From a virus, in the IMG/VR virus record IMGVR_UViG_3300038555_000005, positions 1-52,926 of that record: a DNA stretch of 52,926 nt. One strand, given 5' to 3'. Under the pieces are notes generated by a model. The model saw nothing but the letters and a program-made list of their open reading frames with translations, was not told the origin of the DNA and made no database searches. Below are positions 32,169 to 39,320 of the stretch, piece after piece. Both the position numbers and the translations under genes were made by a program. The number at the start of each line of letters is the position of its first letter. The stretch's first letter is position 1.

Positions 32169-33028
32169 GCTGCTGCGGTCCTTTCGGAGGTGGGGTGGAT
32201 GGTGAGGGCGTCCTGGATGAGCCAGAGCGACCGGTATGGCGGGTCGGCGGGATGCGACGGCCGTCGACGGAGGTCGCCGCGGGCGTCGCGTCGCCAGGTC
32301 TGGGTGCGGTGCTGGTCGGCGTCCCAGAGCGCTTCGATGCCGCCGGTGCGGGACTGTGCGCCCATGACGTGGCAGCTGCAGCGGCAGTCGAGTGCTTCGC
32401 AGTCGGCGTGCATGAGTTCCGCGCACGTCGCTTCGCGCGCCCAGCGTGCGGCGCCGACGCGGACGCGGGACAGCTCGTGGCCGCAGAAGTCGCACGAGAC
32501 GACGGTGACGCCGCGCTCTTCGCGGGTGACGTGCCCGTAGGTGGTGAGGCGGCTGCAGTTTGGGCATCGCTCGCGTACGAGCTCGCGTTCGCGTTCCTCG
32601 ACCTCGAGCGACTGGTAGGCCTGTTCGGCTGCGACGGCGAAGCGGATCGCGTCGCGGGCACCGTCCTCGTCGTGCACCCACAGATCGACTGTGCGACCGT
32701 CGCGCGACGCGAGCAGGCGTTCGCACTCGTCGAGGGAGAGGAAGGAGAGCGTGAGGTTCGAGTAGCCGCTCGGAGAGGATCCCGCGCCACCCTCCGGGGA
32801 CACCAGGCGGCCGCCGGCGGCTCGCAAGTGCGCGGTGAAGTCGGCCCACGCGATGACCGCGTTCACTACGCGCTCGTAGCAGGCAGTGCAGAGGAAGCCG
32901 CGCTCGGCGGCGCGGGGTAGGCAGCCGCGGCACAGTCCGGGGCGCTGCGCTTCGACCCAGCCGGGGTGGTCGGGACAGGTGACGCGGTGCTCGCCGGGGG
33001 CGGGGTGGTTGCGGACGCAGGTGATCAT
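32165..33028 (-). CDS. Multi-zinc-ribbon protein (287 aa)
   Basis: Several Cys pairs suggest zinc sites: C-x2-C near residues 30-50 (CRGCLP, CTACYE), CPNC...CDFCGHE near 150-180, and a CRCSCH cluster near 210. A helix in between carries many acidic and basic residues. It is a likely DNA- or RNA-binding accessory protein of the replication operon, but no family is certain. The ATG at 33028 is preferred over an upstream extension. Confidence 0.6.
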   Translation of the reverse strand: MITCVRNHPAPGEHRVTCPDHPGWVEAQRPGLCRGCLPRAAERGFLCTACYERVVNAVIAWADFTAHLRAAGGRLVSPEGGAGSSPSGYSNLTLSFLSLDECERLLASRDGRTVDLWVHDEDGARDAIRFAVAAEQAYQSLEVEERERELVRERCPNCSRLTTYGHVTREERGVTVVSCDFCGHELSRVRVGAARWAREATCAELMHADCEALDCRCSCHVMGAQSRTGGIEALWDADQHRTQTWRRDARGDLRRRPSHPADPPYRSLWLIQDALTIHPTSERTAAA

Positions 33029-33498
33029 GCTGGGGCTCCGTTCTTCGCGGCGCGGTACGCAAGCCGCTGGATGACGGTCTGAGGGAGCGGGTCGGGCGTC
33101 TTGCTGACGATCGCCTTCTTCGCGATGGTGATGCGGCCGCTCTCGCTGACCTTCCATAGGCCGATGCCGTGCGGCGTCATGACGTCGAGGTCTTCGGGTA
33201 CGGCGTAGACGAACCGATGTGTGACGTTCTGCCAGGCGCGGCGCTTCCAGTACGTGTCGCGCATGAAGTCGGCGCGGGTGACCTTGATCTCGATCGCTGT
33301 GCGCACGAGCGAGTCGAACATCAGCGCGTCGATACGACGGGAGTACTTGTGGCCCTCAGGAGGCGCGGTGTGTGCATGCAGGTGCTCGACGGTCTCGCCG
33401 CTGTCGGCGATGTCGAGATCCTCGATCGTCAGCTCGGGGACGACGGCCGTCGACGGGTACGCCGCCCGAATGGCATCGAGGATGAATGCGGCGTTCAC
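33025..33498 (-). CDS. MmcB-like PD-(D/E)XK nuclease
   Basis: A 157-aa protein whose core matches the MmcB/DUF DNA-repair family: KYSRRIDALMF (D57), AIEIKVTRADFMRD (E70, K72) and HRFVYAVPEDL. These fit the PD-(D/E)XK fold that cuts DNA. A GTG start overlaps the ASCH gene stop (GTGA). It probably helps repair or process phage DNA. Confidence 0.73.
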   Translation of the reverse strand: MNAAFILDAIRAAYPSTAVVPELTIEDLDIADSGETVEHLHAHTAPPEGHKYSRRIDALMFDSLVRTAIEIKVTRADFMRDTYWKRRAWQNVTHRFVYAVPEDLDVMTPHGIGLWKVSESGRITIAKKAIVSKTPDPLPQTVIQRLAYRAAKNGAPA

Positions 33499-33959
33499 GC
33501 GGCTTCTCCGATTCGCGCGAGGATCTGCGCCGTGGTTGCGGCGTCGAGGTGGCGAAGGCCGAGCGCCCCGGTGTACGGGATGGGTTCGGGGAGGGGGCGG
33601 GCGTTCGCGATCACGAGATGCTGCACCTCGGGTTCGGCCCACGGACTGCACCATTCCTCGTGCGTCTCCCCGGCGCGGTCCTCGTAGCCGGTCCAGCACT
33701 GGTCGTGTACATCGGTGAGATCGACGACGCCGATGATGGCCGCGGGCGTGAACTCGATCTCATCGCCCTGACGGAGCGCCTCGTCGAGCATGGGGCCGAG
33801 AACGGGGTGATCCCATCCGGCGTCGTCGAACGCCTTCCCGGCATGGATAGCGACCGGGCCGCGGTACTCACCGGCGAGGTTGCGGACGCGGTTCTCGACG
33901 TTCTTGCCAGCGTGAAGGATGGCCCAGGCCCACGGCTGCTTGACGGTCAGAATCCTCAC
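33495..33959 (-). CDS. ASCH-domain protein
   Basis: A 154-aa protein with the ASCH signature KQPWAWAILHAGKNVENR and a GPVAIHAGK strand. ASCH domains bind RNA or modified bases; some are nucleases or act on 4-acetylcytidine. The role in phages is unclear. It begins with a GTG in a GTGA overlap. Confidence 0.75.
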   Translation of the reverse strand: MRILTVKQPWAWAILHAGKNVENRVRNLAGEYRGPVAIHAGKAFDDAGWDHPVLGPMLDEALRQGDEIEFTPAAIIGVVDLTDVHDQCWTGYEDRAGETHEEWCSPWAEPEVQHLVIANARPLPEPIPYTGALGLRHLDAATTAQILARIGEAA

Positions 33960-34270
33960 GTGTCGCTCCTCTCTTTGAACGCGGCGCATGCGGGCCAGCG
34001 TTTGGTCATGTCGCGGCCGTCGCCGCGGTGGTTTCGTGAGTTCGGATCTGCGGTGCCGCACTTCCACCCGGACCACCCGCCGGCGGTCTTGCGGCGGAGC
34101 CACTCGCAGTCGCCGCAGGTCTTGCCGTTGTCGGCGAGCCGGAGGCGGGTCGCGGGGTGAATGCCGGCGTCGATCGCGAGCTGGTCGCGTTCACGCTGAG
34201 GTAGGCGCTCTGCGCGAGGCGCGTGCTTGGGTGGGGGCGGTGGATCGAATCCGGGGAGCAGATCGGTCAT
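33956..34270 (-). CDS. Small zinc-finger protein (104 aa)
   Basis: Basic, Pro-rich N-terminus, then CGDCEWLRRK...WKCG and a later C that together suggest a zinc finger. The start overlaps the preceding stop (ATGA). The function is unknown. Confidence 0.58.
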   Translation of the reverse strand: MTDLLPGFDPPPPPKHAPRAERLPQRERDQLAIDAGIHPATRLRLADNGKTCGDCEWLRRKTAGGWSGWKCGTADPNSRNHRGDGRDMTKRWPACAAFKERSDT

Positions 34271-34569
34271 CGGAGGATGCACCCCCGGTGAGGATCGACG
34301 TGGACGGCATGCTCGCGACAGCATCGGCTCTCGTGGTCGTGGGCCGGAGTGACGGTCCATGCCTCCACCACTTCGAAATCGACGACTTCATGCTCGCGAG
34401 AATCCGCGTGCGACATCGTCGCGCCTTCCATCGCGTCCGGCGTGCTGCCGTCGTTCACGGCATGCATCCACGCCTCGGCATCCGCGGCCTGGCCGTGATC
34501 GATGTCGTTGAGTGCGCTGAACGGGACCCGCACCGTGACGTCGACGTAACCCTGGATCGTCGTCAGCAT
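34267..34569 (-). CDS. Hypothetical protein (100 aa)
   Basis: Starts MLTTIQGYVDVTVRVPFSAL and ends with a His/Cys-rich stretch (HDHESRCCREHAVHVDPHRGC), which may bind a metal. It overlaps the zinc-finger genes on both sides. Confidence 0.52.
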   Translation of the reverse strand: MLTTIQGYVDVTVRVPFSALNDIDHGQAADAEAWMHAVNDGSTPDAMEGATMSHADSREHEVVDFEVVEAWTVTPAHDHESRCCREHAVHVDPHRGCILR

Positions 34570-34787
34570 GAGCAGGCTCCATTCAGTGCGAACTCCATGT
34601 GGCAGGTCGGGCAGACAGGGCGGGGCGCGGGCTCGGGCTGCTCCTCGGGGATGCAGCCGTGGTGGACGAGCTGTCCCTCGACGTACTGCGCCACGTCGCC
34701 CGGGTGGATCCGGTTTCCGCAGTCGGCGGCGCACACACCGTCGCGGCGTGCGTGGAACGGCCGTGAAGGTCCGTCGTAGTTGGTCAT
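34563..34787 (-). CDS. Small zinc-ribbon protein (74 aa)
   Basis: A 74-aa protein with two Cys clusters (CAADCGNRIHPGDVAQYVEGQ...HHGC and CPTCHMEFALNGACSC). The first resembles a PARP/Ku-type zinc finger pattern. AAGGAGA supports the ATG. It lies just after ssb in the operon. Confidence 0.62.
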   Translation of the reverse strand: MTNYDGPSRPFHARRDGVCAADCGNRIHPGDVAQYVEGQLVHHGCIPEEQPEPAPRPVCPTCHMEFALNGACSC

Positions 34788-34809
34788 GCGGTCTCCTTTG
34801 GTGAGCAGT

Positions 34810-34838
34810 GCCGGGGCGCTGTGGCGCAGCACCCCGGC
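34810..34838 (-). terminator. Hairpin after ssb
   Basis: A 7-bp outer stem and a 4-bp inner stem form a hairpin between the ssb stop and the zinc-ribbon gene. It lacks a T-tract and may reduce downstream transcription. Confidence 0.5.
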
Positions 34839-34845
34839 GTGGTGT

Positions 34846-35361
34846 TCAGAACGGGGTGTCGTCGCCGAAGCTGCCGGGAGTGCTCCAGGCATCCGCGCTG
34901 GTCGACGAACCGGGCGTGGACCACGGCTCCTCCGACACCTGCTGCTGCGCGGGACGGGACTGTCCACCGCCACCGGCACCGCCGGCACCGCCGGTCGAGG
35001 CCGCACGGGTGACCTGCGCGGTCGCGTACCGGAGCGAGGGGCCGATCTCGTCGACCTCCAGCTCGATCGCGGTGCGCTGGTTGCCCTCGCGGTCCTGGTA
35101 GGAGCGCTGACGCAGACGGCCCTGCGCGATGACGCGCATGCCCTTCGTCAGCGAACCCGCCACGTGCTCGGCGAACTCGCGCCAGACGGATGCGCGGAGG
35201 AACAGCGCGTCGCCGTCCTTCCACTCGTTCGCGGCACGGTCGAAGTTCCGAGGCGTCGATGCGATGGTGAAGTTCGCCACCGGCAGCCCGTTCTGCGTGT
35301 AGCGCAGCTCGGGGTCGGCCGTGAGGTTTCCCACCACGGTGATCACGGTTTCGCCGGCCAT
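34846..35361 (-). CDS. ssb: Single-stranded DNA-binding protein
   Basis: A 171-aa SSB with an OB fold in about the first 110 residues ([59 protein letters not shown]), a Gly/Ser/Pro-rich linker and the acidic tail FGDDTPF. It coats replication and recombination intermediates and docks partner proteins through the tail. It overlaps the following gene by TGATG. Confidence 0.95.
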   Translation of the reverse strand: MAGETVITVVGNLTADPELRYTQNGLPVANFTIASTPRNFDRAANEWKDGDALFLRASVWREFAEHVAGSLTKGMRVIAQGRLRQRSYQDREGNQRTAIELEVDEIGPSLRYATAQVTRAASTGGAGGAGGGGQSRPAQQQVSEEPWSTPGSSTSADAWSTPGSFGDDTPF

Positions 35362-35660
35362 CAGAGGCTCTCGACGATCGTGCCAGAGGGGACCTCGATG
35401 ACGATCGCGGGGTCGCCCTCGCGGTCGGGACGCTCTGCGAAGTGGATAGGCCACGCGGGCCAGGTCCCGCTGTTCTCGACTCCGAGCGTCCACTCGGCGT
35501 CCGAGTCGCTCTTGCCGAACTCGGCAGTGACGATCAGGGACTCGCCGTCGGGAGCAACGACGCGGCCACGCCATGCACCGAGCGCGTCGAACTCCTCACT
35601 GAAAGCTCCCTCGATCTCAACGAGGTCATCGGACGCTCCATAGATGGTGATTGTGTTCAT
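35361..35660 (-). CDS. Hypothetical protein (99 aa)
   Basis: An acidic beta-rich 99-aa protein ([44 protein letters not shown]). Coupled to ssb by TGATG; it may be an SSB-associated or DNA-mimic-like factor, but this is speculative. Confidence 0.55.
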   Translation of the reverse strand: MNTITIYGASDDLVEIEGAFSEEFDALGAWRGRVVAPDGESLIVTAEFGKSDSDAEWTLGVENSGTWPAWPIHFAERPDREGDPAIVIEVPSGTIVESL

Positions 35661-36148
35661 GCCGCTTCCTTCCATTCGGCCGGACGGGCGTCCGGGTTGT
35701 CGATGTCGTCGTCGTCCCAGGCGAGCGGCGGCGCCCACCCTTCGCGGAAGGCGCGGGCCTTCGTCTTGGCGACGACGATCCGTTCCTCGCGCGTGGCCGG
35801 TCGGGGCGGGGTCGCCCACATCTCCTCGTACGCCGCTGCGACTGCGTCCGCCGTTGCTCGCGTGACCGTGGCGCGAGCGGCGATGTCCCGGCCCCGCCCG
35901 AGGCCCGCACGCTTTGCCGTCGTCTGGAACGACCAGCCCATGCACGCGAGCGCCTGCATGCGTCGGACCATGCCCGTCGCGTCGACGTGACCGAACGGCA
36001 TCGGGCGGCCCGCAGCGTGCTGGTGGCGACGCCAGTACTGGTAGTCCGTGTTCGCCTGTCGGCAGTCAGCGCACCGGCAGCGGTGGCCCATGTAGCAGGT
36101 GAGGTTCTCGCCATGGCGGTGCTCCGATGGGCAGACATGCTCATGCAT
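35657..36148 (-). CDS. Zinc-finger / HTH protein (163 aa)
   Basis: A 163-aa protein with an N-terminal zinc-like part (CYMGHRCRCADC) and a middle HTH-like segment (MVRRMQALACMGWSFQTTAKRAGLGRG). It is probably a DNA-binding regulator of the replication block. The ATG at 36148 is close to GGGAGGTG. It overlaps the 67-aa gene by 8 nt. Confidence 0.58.
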   Translation of the reverse strand: MHEHVCPSEHRHGENLTCYMGHRCRCADCRQANTDYQYWRRHQHAAGRPMPFGHVDATGMVRRMQALACMGWSFQTTAKRAGLGRGRDIAARATVTRATADAVAAAYEEMWATPPRPATREERIVVAKTKARAFREGWAPPLAWDDDDIDNPDARPAEWKEAA

Positions 36149-36344
36149 GGAGCACCTCCCGTCCGAGTGAGCGATCCAGGAGATCGAGCTGGCGATCGGT
36201 CTCTGCGTCGTACGCCTTCGCCGCGAGGACAGGACCAGGAAGCGGTCGGTAGAGCTCGGAGATCGCGCGGCGCACCCGCAGCGGATCCGACTCGAGCCTC
36301 TCGATGAACGAGTCGAACCACTCGTCAGCCGTTGTGGCGTGCAT
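36141..36344 (-). CDS. Small helical protein (67 aa)
   Basis: A 67-aa charged helical protein downstream of the initiator. Its start overlaps that gene's stop. Function unknown; it may assist initiation or be a regulator. Confidence 0.55.
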   Translation of the reverse strand: MHATTADEWFDSFIERLESDPLRVRRAISELYRPLPGPVLAAKAYDAETDRQLDLLDRSLGREVLHA

Positions 36345-36982
36345 CAGCGCGTCTCCTCTGCTTCGAGCGCGCAGCGGTCACACGGTAGGGGGTAGCCGGG
36401 GTGGATCTCGCACTCTGGGTCTCGTGTGGGGGTCGGGGTGGGCTTCGACTTGGCGGCTGCCTGCGCTGCGAGGAGCGCGAACTTCGCATCGCCGCAGGCG
36501 CGACAGGCGCGTCCCCCGGGACCCGTGGGCATGTGCTTTGGGCAGAACGGAGGGAGGCTCGAGGGGTCTGGGAGTTCTGCGCGTGCGTCGGCCACCGTTC
36601 CACCGATCACGGCGTCAGCACCGCGTGAGTCACGGCGTGACGCCGGGCGTGACGCCCGATGCGACGCCTCCCGTGACTTCCGCTTGCGCTCTGTTGCCTT
36701 CGCGCGCTCCGAGATGACGTGCTCGCGGGTCGGCTGGTACTCCGCCCAGTCGTGGAAGCGGAATCCGCCCGTCGGCTCAACCTCCCAGAGACCCGCGTTC
36801 GTCAGCTCTACGGCGGCGTCGCGGTCAGCGAGCATCCGCAGGGCCTGGAGGGACACGATCCCGTCCGTGAGCTGCTGCGCGCAGTACGCACCGGCACGGA
36901 CCCACAGAGCGAGGGCATCGCCCGACAGTGGCAGCACCTTCGGGTGCGACCAGAACGAGTCATCGACCTTGAACCACACCAT
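36344..36982 (-). CDS. Replication initiator / replisome organizer
   Basis: A 212-aa protein whose N-terminus (MVWFKVDDSFWSHPKVLPLSGDALALWVRAG) is typical of actinophage replication initiators with a winged-helix DNA-binding domain. A Ser/Arg tetrapeptide repeat (S-R-x-A, about residues 104-123) is encoded by 12-bp iterons. The C-terminus has Cys/His pairs (CPKH, CRACG, CEIH, CDRC) for zinc. By analogy with lambda O the gene may carry its own origin. Confidence 0.8.
   Translation of the reverse strand: MVWFKVDDSFWSHPKVLPLSGDALALWVRAGAYCAQQLTDGIVSLQALRMLADRDAAVELTNAGLWEVEPTGGFRFHDWAEYQPTREHVISERAKATERKRKSREASHRASRPASRRDSRGADAVIGGTVADARAELPDPSSLPPFCPKHMPTGPGGRACRACGDAKFALLAAQAAAKSKPTPTPTRDPECEIHPGYPLPCDRCALEAEETR
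36623..36682. repeat. 12-bp iterons inside the initiator gene
   Basis: Five tandem 12-bp units, consensus GCGTGACGCCSG, start at 36623, 36635, 36647, 36659 and 36671; the last two are degenerate. They contain the palindrome GTCACGGCGTGAC (36629-36641) and encode S-R-x-A repeats. Iterons in the initiator gene are a hallmark of origins in lambdoid-type modules. Confidence 0.65.
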
Positions 36983-37590
36983 CAGCCGACCGCCCTCGTG
37001 CTGAGGAGGCGTGCGCGGGCGGTGTCGTCAGCGATGGCCTTGAGGCGGAAGTACTCGACCTCGCCATAGACCTCGATCATCATGACCATGGCCGTCGCGT
37101 AGCCGATCTCCTGTCGGCTTTCGCCTTCGAGGCGATACCAGCGGCCCTCGTTGGCGAAGTACACCGGCACGCGTCGTTCGTCGTCCACCCAGACGGGCAC
37201 CTTCACGCCCCACGCCTGTGCCTGAGCAGCCCACTCGGCGTTGGACTCGATCCAGCCATTGAGGATGGAGTCGAGCCAGAGCACGTTCGTCAGGCGGTGC
37301 TTGTTCTTGCGTCCGCCCATGCCGCCCTGACGGTGCTGCGGGACGATGCGGTCGCTCTGTGATCCACTCATGACGCAGGCGCGGCCGCGCAGCGCGTCAC
37401 GGCGGTCGAGGGCGAGGATGGTCATCGCGGGTACGCGGTCTGCCACGAGGGCTCCTTGGTGACATGCGCACCGATAGGTGGTGCGGCAGAAGTACGGGGT
37501 CTTGCAGCACGACGGGCGGCAGCGGCCGCGGGGATCGTCGTGCGGGAGGGTGTCGGGGGATGGGCGCGGGTGCGCGAACGCCACAGTCAC
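36982..37590 (-). CDS. HNH-like nuclease with N-terminal zinc part
   Basis: A 202-aa protein. An N-terminal Cys/His-rich segment (C24, C28, C29, C35, C41, C43, H44) precedes the HNH-like core: C72 VMSG, DRIVPQHRQGGMGG (H86), H98, N102 in HRLTNVLWLD, then ILNGWIESNAEW. A replication-linked nuclease is likely. The GTG start overlaps the methyltransferase stop (GTGA). Confidence 0.7.
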   Translation of the reverse strand: MTVAFAHPRPSPDTLPHDDPRGRCRPSCCKTPYFCRTTYRCACHQGALVADRVPAMTILALDRRDALRGRACVMSGSQSDRIVPQHRQGGMGGRKNKHRLTNVLWLDSILNGWIESNAEWAAQAQAWGVKVPVWVDDERRVPVYFANEGRWYRLEGESRQEIGYATAMVMMIEVYGEVEYFRLKAIADDTARARLLSTRAVG

Positions 37591-39320
37591 GCGACGACTC
37601 CGAGAGCCTCGTTGACGTCGTCGCCGATCCAGTGGGCTACGTTCACCGCGACGGCGTTGCCAGCGCCCTGCGTCGTCTCGCTCTTGTTCGCCGCCGACGT
37701 GTCGTACTCGTCCCAGAACCGCTGCGCGCGCAGGTGCTCCTTGGGGCCGAGCATCCGGAATCGGACGTCGTCGAGATCGAACGGCAGGTCCCCCTCGTAC
37801 ATCGACTTCGGTCGCGTCCGCTCGGGCACGACGAGGGAGACGTTCGGGCGCGCGACCATGCTGGGCAACGGGTCGCCGACGCTCTTGTTCATGTGCTCGA
37901 TGCGCGCGTAGTCCAGCCCGCCATGATGCTTCGACACGAAGGCGCCCGGCGGAACGGTCAGCCCGTGGTGGCTTCCGCCGGCAGTGACGGCCGACAGGGC
38001 GGTGTCATCGAGGCCCCGGACGGATCCAGTACCGTACAGCTCGGCGATGTACGGCGGCACGACGAGGTTGTGGTGCGCGCCTCCCGCGGTGATCGCGCCC
38101 AGGGCCGTCGCAGCGGGGTCGCTGTTCCGACGCTCAGACCCGGCTTGCTCGCCGTACTGATGCGAGACGAATGGCGGGAACGCCAGCCCATCACCGATCT
38201 TCGTGGAGCGCGTGGGTAGCGGCCCGGCGGCGAGCTCACGAGCGCGAGCGTCGCCGTCGTGATTCACGGCGAGCATGTACGGCGGGACCGCGACGGCGTC
38301 GCCAGTTCCGCCCGCCTGGCGCGCCATGAGCGGTGCGAGGGAGTCCCACGCTCGGTAGTACGAGTCCGGCTCGCCGAAGCGCGGGTGCCTCGGGTTCGCG
38401 GCATCCCAGGTCTGGCCGGAGTTCGCGACCACCGCAGGACGGGCGAACATCCTCAGCCCCACCTCGATGCGACGGAGCGTCGCCGCGCTCAGCTTCCGCA
38501 TTCCCAGCGACGGACGGTCGCCGAGTCGAATGCCGAGGTCGGACCAGTCGATGACGGCCGCCGCCGGGAGGACGAATGGCTCGACGACCTGCAGCGCGTG
38601 CGTGCCTGAGTCGCAGACGTACACGTACTGCGATCCGTACTTCCCGAATCGGGGCGCGCCTTCCGGTGCCGGCTTCTTCCAGTGCTGGCGTGTCAACACG
38701 ACGGAGTCGCACTGCGCGCACCAGCCCGGCGGCGACGGTTCGAGGCGCGGCTGCGGCACCCCCTTCCGCGTGAGCGCGATGTAGATCCGGTCCCGCCACT
38801 GACCTGCTGGCGCGTTCGTATCCGAGTAGATGTGCGCCGCGTTGACGTTGACGATCTTCCACCGGTAACCGAGCGACTCCCACATGCGCAGCCACGGCTC
38901 GAACAGGGGCCAGGATGCGACCTCGACGACGTTCTCGATCAGGATCACGTCGAAGTTGCGGGCTTCCGCGGCACGCAGCGGGTCGTACATCGTCGCCCGT
39001 GACCGCACACCCGCCTCCGCGGGGAGAGGATCGTCGCCGAAGAGCGTCGGGCCCGTCACCGTCACCCGCTTGCGGCCGCCGGCAGGGGAATGCCACGTGC
39101 ATTCAGGGGACGCCCACAGCACCGGCGCATAGGGCAGGCGGCGCATGTCGTACCCGGACAGGTCGCCCTGGACATGATCGGCGTCACGGTGGTTCGCCGA
39201 GTGCACCTGGATCGCCTTGTCCCAGTGGTTGTACGCCGAGACGAGCGTGAACCCCGCCTCCACGAGGCCGCTGCTGGCACCGCCGAATCCGGCGAAGAAG
39301 TCGAGAAATGGCAGGCTCAC
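37587..39320 (-). CDS. C5-cytosine DNA methyltransferase
   Basis: A 577-aa SAM-dependent enzyme. Motif I DFFAGFGGASSGL (7-19), catalytic C74 in the atypical motif IV SPECTWHS, motif VI ENV (129-131), motif VIII QWRDR (174-178) and C-terminal motif X GAGNAV (about 552) are in order. The long variable region between VIII and X would choose the DNA site. A typical role is masking phage DNA from host restriction. It is translationally coupled at both ends. Confidence 0.87.
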   Translation of the reverse strand: MSLPFLDFFAGFGGASSGLVEAGFTLVSAYNHWDKAIQVHSANHRDADHVQGDLSGYDMRRLPYAPVLWASPECTWHSPAGGRKRVTVTGPTLFGDDPLPAEAGVRSRATMYDPLRAAEARNFDVILIENVVEVASWPLFEPWLRMWESLGYRWKIVNVNAAHIYSDTNAPAGQWRDRIYIALTRKGVPQPRLEPSPPGWCAQCDSVVLTRQHWKKPAPEGAPRFGKYGSQYVYVCDSGTHALQVVEPFVLPAAAVIDWSDLGIRLGDRPSLGMRKLSAATLRRIEVGLRMFARPAVVANSGQTWDAANPRHPRFGEPDSYYRAWDSLAPLMARQAGGTGDAVAVPPYMLAVNHDGDARARELAAGPLPTRSTKIGDGLAFPPFVSHQYGEQAGSERRNSDPAATALGAITAGGAHHNLVVPPYIAELYGTGSVRGLDDTALSAVTAGGSHHGLTVPPGAFVSKHHGGLDYARIEHMNKSVGDPLPSMVARPNVSLVVPERTRPKSMYEGDLPFDLDDVRFRMLGPKEHLRAQRFWDEYDTSAANKSETTQGAGNAVAVNVAHWIGDDVNEALGVVA

